Below the pieces are notes generated by a model, which was not told the origin of the DNA, ran no database searches, and was given only the letters and a program-made list of their open reading frames with translations. Position numbers and translations under genes: made by a program. From Gemmatimonadaceae bacterium (GTDB lineage: Bacteria; Gemmatimonadota; Gemmatimonadetes; Gemmatimonadales; Gemmatimonadaceae), in NCBI GenBank assembly GCA_019637445.1, contig JAHBVS010000003.1, positions 186,001-250,000 of the forward strand: DNA of 64,000 nucleotides. Direction: 5' to 3'. Positions 8,683 to 16,417 of the stretch are shown here, in pieces (within the stretch, counting starts at the first letter, position 1; each line of letters begins with the position of its first letter).

Positions 8683-9383
8683 TCGATACGCTGGCCATCG
8701 ACCTGCTGCAGCTCCTCCCGCTCGCCGTGCTCGGCGGCGTGCTCGGGCTGGATGTCGTGAGCTTCCCCCAGGCGATGCTGTCGCGGCCCATCGTCGCCGC
8801 GACGATGGCGGGGGCATTGATCGGGCAGCCCGAACGCGGCCTGGTGGTCGGCGTGGCGCTGGAGTTCTTCGCCCTCGAGTCGATGCCCTTCGGTGCCTCG
8901 CGGTATCCGGAGTGGGGGTCGGCCTCGGTGGTCGGCGGCGCCTTGTTCGCGATGACACCGGACAACACGGCGGCCGCGATGTCGATGGCATTGCTGGCGG
9001 CCCTCACCACGGCGACCGTCGCCGGCACGTCGATGGTCGCGCTCAGGCGCTGGACGCAGGCCGTGGCGGAGAGCCGCCACGAGATGCTGGCCGCCGGATC
9101 GGGCCGTGCGGTCGTCGGCCTGCAGCTCGCCGGCCTGACGGCTGATCTCTTGCGCGGTGCACTGCTGACGCTTGGCGCGCTCGCGGTGTTCGTGCCGCTG
9201 CGCACGGCGATCCTCGGGACGTTTGTCTTCCCCGACACCCTCTCGCGCGCCGTGGCCGTTTCGGTGGCCTCCGCTGTCGGGCTCGCCGCGGTGTGGAAGG
9301 TGGTGCACACCACGAAAGGCGCGCGCTGGTGGATGGCCGCCGGGCTGCTCTTCGGCTTCGGCATCGCCTGGGGGCTCTGGTGA
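8679..9383 (+). CDS. PTS mannose-family EIIC membrane component
   Basis: A 234-residue very hydrophobic protein with about six to seven membrane segments, beginning MIDTLAIDLLQLLPLAVLGG. It has the family region SFPQAMLSRPIVAATMAGALIG, VVGVALEFFALESMPFGA and PEWGSASVV. EIIC together with EIID forms the sugar channel. The ATG at 8679 overlaps the EIIB stop by four bases. The following EIID gene overlaps as GTGA. It is somewhat shorter than many EIIC proteins (about 265). Confidence 0.88.
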   Translation: MIDTLAIDLLQLLPLAVLGGVLGLDVVSFPQAMLSRPIVAATMAGALIGQPERGLVVGVALEFFALESMPFGASRYPEWGSASVVGGALFAMTPDNTAAAMSMALLAALTTATVAGTSMVALRRWTQAVAESRHEMLAAGSGRAVVGLQLAGLTADLLRGALLTLGALAVFVPLRTAILGTFVFPDTLSRAVAVSVASAVGLAAVWKVVHTTKGARWWMAAGLLFGFGIAWGLW

Positions 9384-10138
9384 GCGCCGCGCCGCGACTT
9401 CCCTGGCACGTCCGGGCGGCAATCCTCGGGCGGCTCTTTGCCATCCAGGGCGCCTGGACCTACGAACGGATGGTGGGCCACGGCATCGCCTTCGCGCTCG
9501 AGCCGGCCATGCGCCTGCTGCCAGGGGGCCGGGGCGGGGACCGCTACCGTGCGGCGATGGTGCGCCACTCCGGCTACTTCAACGCGCACCCGTATCTGAC
9601 GGCCGTGGCGGTGGGCGCGCTTGCCCGCGCGGAGATGGACAACTTGCCGCCGGAGCAGATTGACCGCTTCCGGACGGCTGCGCCGGGCCCGTTGGGCTCC
9701 GTCGGCGACCGCCTCATCTGGGCTGGCTGGGTGCCACTGTGCTCGTCCGTGGGGCTGTTGGCGTTCGGGCTTGGCGCCTCGCCCGCTAGCGTGGTGCTGC
9801 TCTTTCTCGGACTTTATAACGCGGGACACCTGGCGCTACGCATCTGGGCCCTGCACGTCGGCTGGCGCGACGGGCTTCGCGTGGCGCAGGCCTTGGGCAA
9901 TCCGGTGCTCCGTCAGGGGCCGGCACACGTGGCCCGTGCCACGGCCTTCGTGGCGGGCGTCGCGCTTCCCGTGGCGGCGCAGGGCATCATCGGGGCGGGA
10001 CGGGCCTGGCTCGGTGCGGTGCTCGTCTCGGTGGCTGGTGGTGCGATCGTCGTCACGCTGCTCCACGGCAAGTTCGAGGGATGGCGCCTGGCCATCTTCG
10101 CGCTTGCCGCCTTCCTCCTCTCTTCCGTGGTGCGCTGA
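9380..10138 (+). CDS. PTS mannose-family EIID membrane component
   Basis: A 252-residue protein with the EIID layout: an N-terminal amphipathic part (LFAIQGAWTYERMVGHGIAFALEP), the segment VRHSGYFNAHPYLTAVAVGA characteristic of the family, and three to four membrane helices in the second half. GTG 9380 is chosen because it overlaps the EIIC stop by four bases. The protein ends with a TGA whose last base is the A of the HPr ATG. Together with EIIC it would form the permease. Confidence 0.9.
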   Translation: MSAAPRLPWHVRAAILGRLFAIQGAWTYERMVGHGIAFALEPAMRLLPGGRGGDRYRAAMVRHSGYFNAHPYLTAVAVGALARAEMDNLPPEQIDRFRTAAPGPLGSVGDRLIWAGWVPLCSSVGLLAFGLGASPASVVLLFLGLYNAGHLALRIWALHVGWRDGLRVAQALGNPVLRQGPAHVARATAFVAGVALPVAAQGIIGAGRAWLGAVLVSVAGGAIVVTLLHGKFEGWRLAIFALAAFLLSSVVR

Positions 10139-10404
10139 TGCTCGAACGCGACGTCGAGGTGATGAACGCCAATGGCATCCACGCCCGCCCCGCGGCGGAG
10201 ATCGTGAAGCTGGCGAGCAAGTTCACCTCGCAGATCACGCTCGGCCGCGACGGCACCGAGGTGAACGGCAAGAGCATCATGGGCGTGATGATGCTGGCCG
10301 CGGAGTGTGGGGCGGTTGTGCGCATCCGCTGCGAGGGGGCCGACGAGGCCGCCGCGCTGGACGCGCTCGTCGAACTGGTTGGCTCGACCTTCGGGGAGCA
10401 CTAG
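10138..10404 (+). CDS. ptsH: Phosphocarrier protein HPr
   Basis: An 88-residue HPr. His15 in GIHARPAA is the EI-dependent phosphorylation site and Ser46 in NGKSIMGVMML is the HprK site, both at exactly the canonical positions. HPr relays phosphate from EI to EIIA. The presence of Ser46 together with HprK in one operon implies regulation by Ser-phosphorylation. It overlaps EIID by one base and ptsI by one base. Confidence 0.97.
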   Translation: MLERDVEVMNANGIHARPAAEIVKLASKFTSQITLGRDGTEVNGKSIMGVMMLAAECGAVVRIRCEGADEAAALDALVELVGSTFGEH

Positions 10405-12170
10405 TGCCCTCACAGCTCCACGGGATCCCGGCCTCGCCGGGCATCGTCGTCGGCACCGCGCACTTGCTGCGCTGGGAGGTGCCGGACGTCAGTGCCCGCG
10501 TGGTCCGTGACGAGGAGATCCTGACGGAGCTGCAGCGCTTCCGCGATGCCTGCGCCAAGGCCATCGAACGCCTGCAGGGCGTGCGCAAGCGCGCGGCGGA
10601 GAAGGCTGGCGAGGCCGAGGCGGCGATCTTCGACGTGCAGGTCTCCATCCTGCAGGACTCTTCGCTGCGCGAGCAGGTCGAGCAGTTGGTGCAGCAGCAC
10701 CTCGCACCGGAGAAGGCGTTCGATGTGGTGATGCTCGACTGGCGCGACCACTTCGGCCGCAGCACGAACCCCATGATGCGCGAGCGCGTGGGCGACCTCG
10801 TGGACGTGCACATCCGGCTGCTCACGATCCTGCTGGGACTGCCCGACCACGATCCCGTGGACCTCGCGCCGGGCAGCAACGCCATCGTGGTCACGCACGA
10901 TCTCACACCAAGCCTGACGATGCAGTTCGATCGCCGGGCCATCGCGGGCATCGCGACGGATGCGGGAACGCGCACCTCGCACGTGGCCATTCTCGCGCGT
11001 TCGCTTGGCCTGCCGGCGGTCGTTGGCCTGATTGACGCGACGGCGCGGCTGCAATCCGGCGAGCGCGTGATTCTCGACGGGACCAACGGCCGACTGGTCG
11101 TGAAGCCCACCGCCGCCGAGCTCGCGCAGTTCGCCGATCGCGCGCGCCGCGAGGCCGCGGCGCAGGCGGAGTTGGCAACCCTGGTCGGCGTCGAGTCGCT
11201 CACGACCGACGGGCACCACATCACGCTGCGGGCCAACGTGGACCTGCCCGATGAGTCCAGTCTCGCCGCCGCCGCCGGCGCCGAGGGCGTGGGACTGATG
11301 CGTACCGAGTTCCTCGTGGTCGGACGCACGGCGATGCCCACGGAGGACGAGCAGTACGAGGCCTACAAGCGCGTGGTCGAGAGCTTCGGCGACCACCCGG
11401 TGGTCATCCGCACCTACGACGTCGGGGGCGACAAGCTGCCGGTCGGCGGTTTCCCGCACGAACCGAATCCGTTCCTGGGATGGCGCGCCATCCGGATGTG
11501 CCTGGACGAGCCCGAGATCTTCAAGGTGCAGTTGCGGGCGATGCTTCGTGCCGCGGTGCACGGCGACCTTCGCATCATGCTGCCGCTGGTGGTGACCGTC
11601 GATGAAGTGCGGCAGGCGCGCTTCCTCTTGCAGGAGGCGGCGGCCGAGTTGGAGCGGCGACACATCCCGCACCGCGCGGAGGTGTCGATGGGGGTGATGG
11701 TTGAGACGCCCGCGGCGGCCCTGGCCGTGGACACGCTGGTGCGGGACGTCGGCTTCCTGAGCATCGGGACGAACGACCTGGTGCAGTACACGCTGGCGGT
11801 GGACCGTGGCAACGCCTCGCTGGCCACGCGCTTCACGCCGCTGCACCCAGCGGTGCTGCGCTTGATTGCGCGCACGCTGGATGTGGGCCAGTCCGCGGGG
11901 CTTTCAGTCAGCGTCTGCGGCGAGATGGCCTCGCAGCCCTTGATGGCCTACGCCCTCCTCGGGCTCGGCGTCCGCGAGCTCAGCGTGTCGGCCATCGGCT
12001 TGAGCGTGGTCAAGCGCATCGTGCGCGGCGTAAGCACGCTGAACGCCGAGCAGGTCGCGCGACAGGCCTTGGAAGCTGAGTCGGCCCGCGCGGCGGGCGA
12101 GATCCTCACGAAGGGACTGGTGGCGGAGCTCGGCGAGGAGCTGGTCGACGGGTTGCTCGGCCTCGGTTAA
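10404..12170 (+). CDS. ptsI: PTS enzyme I (phosphoenolpyruvate-protein phosphotransferase)
   Basis: EI starts the PTS relay by taking phosphate from phosphoenolpyruvate. The 588-residue protein opens LHGIPASPGIVVG, carries the phosphorylatable His193 in TRTSHVAILARSLGLPAVVG, and has the PEP-binding TIM-barrel half with EGVGLMRTEFL, FFSIGTNDLVQYTLAVDR-type sequence and the active Cys near residue 505 (VCGEMAS). The GTG at 10404 overlaps the ptsH stop by one base. It is the last gene of the run from ribD; an 84-base gap follows before metK. Confidence 0.97.
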   Translation: MPSQLHGIPASPGIVVGTAHLLRWEVPDVSARVVRDEEILTELQRFRDACAKAIERLQGVRKRAAEKAGEAEAAIFDVQVSILQDSSLREQVEQLVQQHLAPEKAFDVVMLDWRDHFGRSTNPMMRERVGDLVDVHIRLLTILLGLPDHDPVDLAPGSNAIVVTHDLTPSLTMQFDRRAIAGIATDAGTRTSHVAILARSLGLPAVVGLIDATARLQSGERVILDGTNGRLVVKPTAAELAQFADRARREAAAQAELATLVGVESLTTDGHHITLRANVDLPDESSLAAAAGAEGVGLMRTEFLVVGRTAMPTEDEQYEAYKRVVESFGDHPVVIRTYDVGGDKLPVGGFPHEPNPFLGWRAIRMCLDEPEIFKVQLRAMLRAAVHGDLRIMLPLVVTVDEVRQARFLLQEAAAELERRHIPHRAEVSMGVMVETPAAALAVDTLVRDVGFLSIGTNDLVQYTLAVDRGNASLATRFTPLHPAVLRLIARTLDVGQSAGLSVSVCGEMASQPLMAYALLGLGVRELSVSAIGLSVVKRIVRGVSTLNAEQVARQALEAESARAAGEILTKGLVAELGEELVDGLLGLG

Positions 12171-12182
12171 GCCGAGTATCCT
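12153..12182 (+). promoter_or_regulatory. Candidate promoter for metK
   Basis: TTGCTC (12153-12158) and TATCCT (12177-12182) are separated by 18 bases and straddle the end of ptsI. Transcription would begin near 12189, giving metK a leader of about 65 bases that contains the hairpin at 12204-12224. The -35 is poor, so this is tentative. Confidence 0.35.
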
Positions 12183-12203
12183 TCCTGTAGCAGGCTTCGC
12201 CCG

Positions 12204-12224
12204 CGGCCGGCCCAGCGCCGGCCG
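12204..12224 (+). terminator. GC-rich hairpin between ptsI and metK
   Basis: A perfect 8-bp stem CGGCCGGC / GCCGGCCG with loop CCAGC, followed by a T-rich tract (TTCGTGTTTCTTCC, 12225-12238). It could terminate the PTS operon, or, if the promoter at 12153 is real, act as a structure or attenuator in the metK leader. It shows no match to a known SAM riboswitch. Confidence 0.5.
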
Positions 12225-12254
12225 TTCGTGTTTCTTCCAACGCCACCCGCCCCG

Positions 12255-13433
12255 ATGCAACATCGCCATCTCTTCACGTCCGAGTCCGTGTCCGAGGGCC
12301 ATCCGGACAAGGTTGCCGACCAGATCTCCGACGCGGTGCTCGACCAGCTGCTCGCCCAGGACCCGCGCTCGCGCGTGGCCTGCGAGACGATGGTGACCAC
12401 GGGACTGGCGACGATCTTCGGCGAGGTCACGACCAACGCCTGGGTCGACCTGCGCAAGGTCGTGCGCGAGACAATCAAGGACATCGGCTACACGGAGGCG
12501 GGCATCGGCTTCGACGCCGACTCCTGCGGCGTGCTGAACGCGCTGGGGCAGCAGTCCCAGGACATCGCGCAGGGCGTGGACACCGGCGGCGCCGGCGACC
12601 AAGGCATGATGTTCGGCTTCGCCTGCGACGAGACGCCGGAGTTGATGCCGCTGCCAATCATGCTGGCGCACCGGCTCGTGCACACGCTGGCCGACCGTCG
12701 CAAGGACGGCACGCTGCCGTGGCTGCGGCCGGACAGCAAGTCGCAGGTCTCGGTCGTGTACGAGGATGGGAAACCGGTCGAGGTGGACACGGTGGTCATC
12801 TCCACGCAGCACGCCGACAAGATCTCGAACAAGACGATCCGCGAGGCTGTGATCCGCGACATCATCAACGTGGTGATCCCCGAGGAACTGCGCGCCAAGC
12901 GGATGAAGATCCACATCAACCCCACCGGGCGCTTCGTCATCGGTGGCCCGCACGGTGACGCCGGCCTCACGGGTCGCAAGATCATCGTGGATACCTACGG
13001 CGGCATGGGCCGTCACGGTGGTGGTGCCTTCTCGGGCAAGGACCCGTCAAAGGTCGATCGCTCGGCGGCCTACGCCGCGCGCTGGGTGGCGAAGAACATC
13101 GTCGCCGCCAAGCTGGCGACGAAGGTGGAGGTACAGCTGGCCTACGCCATCGGTGTGGCCAAGCCCGTCTCGGTGATGGTGGACACCTTCGGCACCAACA
13201 CGGTGGATGAGCGCGCCATCATGAAGGCCGTGTCCGAGGTATTCGACCTGACGCCGAAGGGCATCATGGACTCGCTGGACCTCCGGAAGCCGATCTATGG
13301 TCCGACCGCCGCCTACGGACATTTCGGGCGCGCGCCCGAGAAGGCCGTGCGCTTCGGCAAGAAGGTGATGCTCTTCCCCTGGGAGCAGACCAACAAGACG
13401 GCGGAGCTGCGGCGCGCGGTCCGCGGCAGCTGA
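12255..13433 (+). CDS. metK: S-adenosylmethionine synthetase
   Basis: MetK makes S-adenosylmethionine from methionine and ATP. The 392-residue protein opens [23 protein letters not shown]-type sequence (the ATP/methionine site), and contains [12 protein letters not shown] and the P-loop-like [16 protein letters not shown]. All three repeats are present and the length is normal. ATG 12255 follows the hairpin leader; no strong Shine-Dalgarno is seen (CGCCACCCGCCCCG). It is followed 23 bases later by a bifunctional-nuclease-family gene. Confidence 0.97.
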   Translation: MQHRHLFTSESVSEGHPDKVADQISDAVLDQLLAQDPRSRVACETMVTTGLATIFGEVTTNAWVDLRKVVRETIKDIGYTEAGIGFDADSCGVLNALGQQSQDIAQGVDTGGAGDQGMMFGFACDETPELMPLPIMLAHRLVHTLADRRKDGTLPWLRPDSKSQVSVVYEDGKPVEVDTVVISTQHADKISNKTIREAVIRDIINVVIPEELRAKRMKIHINPTGRFVIGGPHGDAGLTGRKIIVDTYGGMGRHGGGAFSGKDPSKVDRSAAYAARWVAKNIVAAKLATKVEVQLAYAIGVAKPVSVMVDTFGTNTVDERAIMKAVSEVFDLTPKGIMDSLDLRKPIYGPTAAYGHFGRAPEKAVRFGKKVMLFPWEQTNKTAELRRAVRGS

Positions 13434-13456
13434 GCGCGACGGTCAGCGGGGCAGCC

Positions 13457-13957
13457 GTGGTCGAGGTCATCGTGGATCGCATTGGATTGGACGCGTCGTC
13501 CAAGGCCTACGTGGTGATCCTGGAGGAGAAGTCGGGGACGCGGGCGCTGCCGATCTGGATCGGGCGCCCGGAGGCCGAGGCGATTGCCGCGCATCTCAAT
13601 GAGGTGCCGCGCGAGCGGCCGATGACCCACGACCTTGCCGGCTCGCTGATCACCGGGTTGGGTGGCTTGCTGCGCCGCGTGCAGGTGACGCGCGTGGTGA
13701 AGGGCACGTTCATCGCCGAACTGCACCTGCAACGGGGCGGGCAGCCCGTGGTGGTGGACGCGCGGCCGTCAGATGCCATCGCGATCGCCCTGCGGCTCGG
13801 CGCGCCGATCTTCGTGGCCGAGGTCCTGTTCGAGGAGGAGGACGACGACACAGGCGAGACGCCCACGCCCTCCGACGGCGACCATCTCTCGGCGGACGAG
13901 CTGCAGCGTCATCTCTCGCAGTTGCGGCCCGAGGACTTCGGGCGCTTCACGCCGTGA
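13457..13957 (+). CDS. Bifunctional nuclease family protein (DUF151)
   Basis: A 166-residue protein. Residues 1-130 match the DUF151/BFN family: VEVIVDRIGLDASS, LPIWIGRPEAEAI, the central MTHDL and the signature VVVDARPSDAIAIALR with GAPIFVAEVLFEE. Plant and bacterial members have been reported with DNase/RNase activity, but most bacterial copies are uncharacterised. An acidic tail of about 35 residues follows. Start GTG 13457. The end overlaps the next gene as GTGA. Confidence 0.85.
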   Translation: MVEVIVDRIGLDASSKAYVVILEEKSGTRALPIWIGRPEAEAIAAHLNEVPRERPMTHDLAGSLITGLGGLLRRVQVTRVVKGTFIAELHLQRGGQPVVVDARPSDAIAIALRLGAPIFVAEVLFEEEDDDTGETPTPSDGDHLSADELQRHLSQLRPEDFGRFTP

Positions 13958-15180
13958 GGGCGCGGGGGACGCGTCCGCCTCGAGCGCCAATGCGCTGGGC
14001 GGCTTTGCGCTGGACGGCGAGTCGCTGGGCGCTGGCCCTGGTGCTGTCTCTCGGGCTGGCCGCGGCGAGTGCGGGCGGCGTCGCCGCGCAGGGCGCGTCG
14101 CGCAGCATCGAAGGGCGGGTCACGCGCGCGCTTGGGAACGGGCGCACAGCACCGATCAGCGGCGACTGGGTGGTGCTGCATCGCGTCGGCCGCGACGCCG
14201 CGGCACCGTTGGACTCGATGCGCCTGCGTGCCGACGGCTCCTACGGCTTCCGCTACCGCGCCAGTGGCGACAGCAATGCCGTCTACTTCGTGAGTGCGAT
14301 GCGTGGTGGGGTGGCCTACTTCACGCCGCCGACACGCGAGCCATCCGTGCGCGGTGGCTTCGCGGACCTCCTGGTGTTCGACACCACCAGCGCGCCGATC
14401 CCCATCGCCGTGCGGGGACGCCACCTGATCGTCACGGCGCCCGACTCGACGGACAGCCCCACGCGCTCCGTGATCGAGGTCTACGAGCTCAGCAATGACA
14501 GCACGCTGACGCGGGTCGCCTCGGGCGCCGGCGTCCCGACCTTCGAGGGACCGCTGCCGGAGGGCGTCACGGAGATCCTCGGTGGCCAGGGCGACATCTC
14601 GCCGGCGGCCATCCGTGTGGCGAACGGGCGCGTGCAGGTGTTCGCGCCGCTGTCGCCGGGGCTCAAGCAGTTCTCGTTCTCCTATCAACTCCCGGCGACG
14701 CAGGCCTCGCTCGCGGTGCACGTGGAGCAAGCGGTCGCCTCGGTCGAGGTCTTGGTGGAGGACCCGCGGGGCACTGCCACGGGCGCGGACTTGCAGGAAG
14801 TCGATCCGGTGCTCGTGGACGAGCGCCCATTCAAGCGATTTCTCGCAACGGATGTCGCGGCGCCTGCGCTGATCGAGACGACAATGCCGGGCGCCGCGGA
14901 AGGCATCCGTGGGCTGCGCGTGATGCTCGTCGTCACTGCGGTGGGTGCCGCAATGTTGCTCGGGCTCGGAATGACCTTCATGCGCGGGGGGCCTTCGGCC
15001 TTCGCGCGCCGGCGCAGCGTGACGCCTGAGTCACTGGCGCTGGAGATTGCCGCACTCGACCGTGCCTTCGAAGCCGTCGCGACGCCGAGTGAAGAGGCGA
15101 AAGCCGAGCACTACCTCAAGCGGGCGCAGTTGAAGGGACGCCTGAGCGCCGCGCTTGCCAAGCGCGATGGACTCGCCTAG
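13954..15180 (+). CDS. Secreted, membrane-anchored protein of unknown function
   Basis: A 408-residue protein if GTG 13954 is used; the ATG at 13990 gives a cleaner signal peptide (MRWAALRW, hydrophobic core, cleavage after GGVAAQ) and may be the real start. The exported region (about residues 47-320) begins with SIEGRVTRAL and DGSYGFRYRA, resembling a carboxypeptidase-regulatory-like/Ig-type beta sandwich. A single membrane helix lies near residues 325-345 (VMLVVTAVGAAMLLGLGMTF), followed by a cytoplasmic tail of about 60 residues rich in Ala, Glu and Lys with coiled-coil character. I do not recognise the family. It overlaps the DUF151 gene by four bases, so it is probably co-expressed with it. 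Confidence 0.7.
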   Translation: MRARGTRPPRAPMRWAALRWTASRWALALVLSLGLAAASAGGVAAQGASRSIEGRVTRALGNGRTAPISGDWVVLHRVGRDAAAPLDSMRLRADGSYGFRYRASGDSNAVYFVSAMRGGVAYFTPPTREPSVRGGFADLLVFDTTSAPIPIAVRGRHLIVTAPDSTDSPTRSVIEVYELSNDSTLTRVASGAGVPTFEGPLPEGVTEILGGQGDISPAAIRVANGRVQVFAPLSPGLKQFSFSYQLPATQASLAVHVEQAVASVEVLVEDPRGTATGADLQEVDPVLVDERPFKRFLATDVAAPALIETTMPGAAEGIRGLRVMLVVTAVGAAMLLGLGMTFMRGGPSAFARRRSVTPESLALEIAALDRAFEAVATPSEEAKAEHYLKRAQLKGRLSAALAKRDGLA

Positions 15181-15183
15181 CAT
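15155..15183 (+). promoter_or_regulatory. Promoter of the cobalamin-riboswitch transcript
   Basis: TTGCCA at 15155-15160 and TAGCAT at 15178-15183 are spaced by exactly 17 bases. The -10 overlaps the stop codon of the preceding gene. Transcription would start near 15190, just upstream of the riboswitch. This placement is what a B12-controlled transcript needs. Confidence 0.65.
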
Positions 15184-15208
15184 TCCGTCCGACAACTGAT
15201 CGCGAACG

Positions 15209-15343
15209 CGGGACACGGAAGCCGGTGCAATGCCGGCGCGGCCCCGCCACTGTAACGGGCATCAACGTCCACTCGAGCACAGCCACTGGATCCTGCGGGA
15301 TCCGGGAAGGTGAGTGAACGGCCCGAAGCCAGGAGACGACCCA
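15209..15343 (+). ncRNA. Cobalamin (B12) riboswitch aptamer
   Basis: The conserved blocks of the cobalamin aptamer are visible in order: GGAAGCCGGTGCAATGCCGG (15217-15236), GCGGCCCCGCCACTGTAA (15237-15254), the variable arm, GGGAAGGTGAG (15304-15314) and the B12 box GAAGCCAGGAGAC (15325-15337). It precedes btuFCD and btuB, genes for B12 uptake, as expected. Binding of the cofactor would lower expression, probably through the RBS hairpin at 15431-15462. Confidence 0.95.
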
Positions 15344-15430
15344 CGTTCGCGCCACAACAGCACCCTCGGGGGAGGGGCCGTGGCGTCGAGTGGGTCTGCC
15401 TGATCGTGGTCGGACCGCTTCACGTGCATG

Positions 15431-15462
15431 CGGGCTTCTTCCTCAACAAGGGAAGGAGCCCG
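15431..15462 (+). promoter_or_regulatory. RBS-sequestering hairpin, expression platform of the B12 riboswitch
   Basis: A 12-bp stem with one G-U pair (CGGGCTTCTTCC / GGAAGGAGCCCG) and an 8-base loop TCAACAAG. The 3' arm contains the Shine-Dalgarno AAGGAG (15453-15458), and ATG of btuF follows at 15467. No U tract follows, so translation control is more likely than termination. The RNA fold is inferred by eye. Confidence 0.7.
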
Positions 15463-15466
15463 TTTG

Positions 15467-16417
15467 ATGTTTCAGCACCGATCGTCTGCGTTGCGCGGGT
15501 TCCGACAGGCTGTCTACACGGGCTTCAGTACCGTCGCCGTGACCGTTGCCGCCGTCTGCCTGCTGTCGGTGGCCGCCTGCGGCGAGGCTCCGCGACTTAA
15601 CGCCGGCGACGCGGTGGTCGACGACTTCGGCGACACACTACGCCTGGCCGCCGCGCCGTCACGCGTCGTCTCGCTGAACCCCGTCACGACCGAACTGCTC
15701 TTCGCGCTCGGCGCTGGTGATCGGCTCGTGGGACGTACCAGTTGGGATCTCTACCCCGAGGCGGCGCGCGCCGTGGCCGATGTCGGGAACGGGATGGGCC
15801 CGAACGTGGAGGTCGTGCTCGGGCAGCGGCCGGACCTCGTGCTGCTCTACGCGAGCGAGTCCAATCGTCTCGCCATCCAGCAGCTGCGCGCCGCCGGCGT
15901 GCAGACGTTGACGCACCGCACGGATCGCATCGCCGACCTGCAGCGCGTGATCCCGGTGATAGCGGCGGCGCTCGGCGTCGACTCGGTCGGCCGACTCGTG
16001 GCTGACTCCGTGCACGCAAGCGTGGAGTCGGTGCGTGCGCTGCCGCGTCCCGCGGAACCGGCGCGCGCGTACTGGCACATCTGGGACGCGCCGATCATGA
16101 CCATCGGCGGTGGCAGCTACCTCTCCGAACTGCTCGAGGTGGCGGGTGCCGCCAACGTGTTCGGCGATCTCGAGCAGCCATCGCCGCAGGTCTCGTTGGA
16201 AGAGATCGCACGGCGCGACCCGGATGTGTTGCTGGCAGGGCCCCTGGCGGCCGAGCGGATCCGCCGCACGCCGGGCTGGCGCGCCGTGCGCGCCGTGCGC
16301 GAAGGGCGCATCGTGGTGATCGATACGACGATTGTCGGGCGTCCTGGGGTGCGGATGGGCGAGGCCGCGCGCTTCCTGCGGCTGCACATCGTCGACAGCA
16401 TCGGGCGGCCGCGGTGA
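15467..16417 (+). CDS. btuF: Vitamin B12 ABC transporter, substrate-binding lipoprotein
   Basis: A 316-residue periplasmic-binding protein that would deliver cobalamin to BtuCD. It starts at ATG 15467, six codons after the AAGGAG inside the hairpin. A signal peptide ends with lipobox VAAC, Cys38 being the lipid anchor. The mature part has the BtuF/TroA fold: RVVSLNPVTTELLFALGAGDRLVG, PDLVLLYASESNRLAIQQL, and the long helical hinge. The B12 specificity follows from the upstream cobalamin riboswitch and the downstream BtuB-like receptor; the sequence itself resembles Fe-siderophore binders as well. Confidence 0.88.
   Translation: MFQHRSSALRGFRQAVYTGFSTVAVTVAAVCLLSVAACGEAPRLNAGDAVVDDFGDTLRLAAAPSRVVSLNPVTTELLFALGAGDRLVGRTSWDLYPEAARAVADVGNGMGPNVEVVLGQRPDLVLLYASESNRLAIQQLRAAGVQTLTHRTDRIADLQRVIPVIAAALGVDSVGRLVADSVHASVESVRALPRPAEPARAYWHIWDAPIMTIGGGSYLSELLEVAGAANVFGDLEQPSPQVSLEEIARRDPDVLLAGPLAAERIRRTPGWRAVRAVREGRIVVIDTTIVGRPGVRMGEAARFLRLHIVDSIGRPR

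Noticed and set aside
12204-12240. SAM riboswitch upstream of metK
   Set aside because: None of the conserved SAM-I, SAM-II or SAM-IV core sequences is seen; only a simple hairpin.
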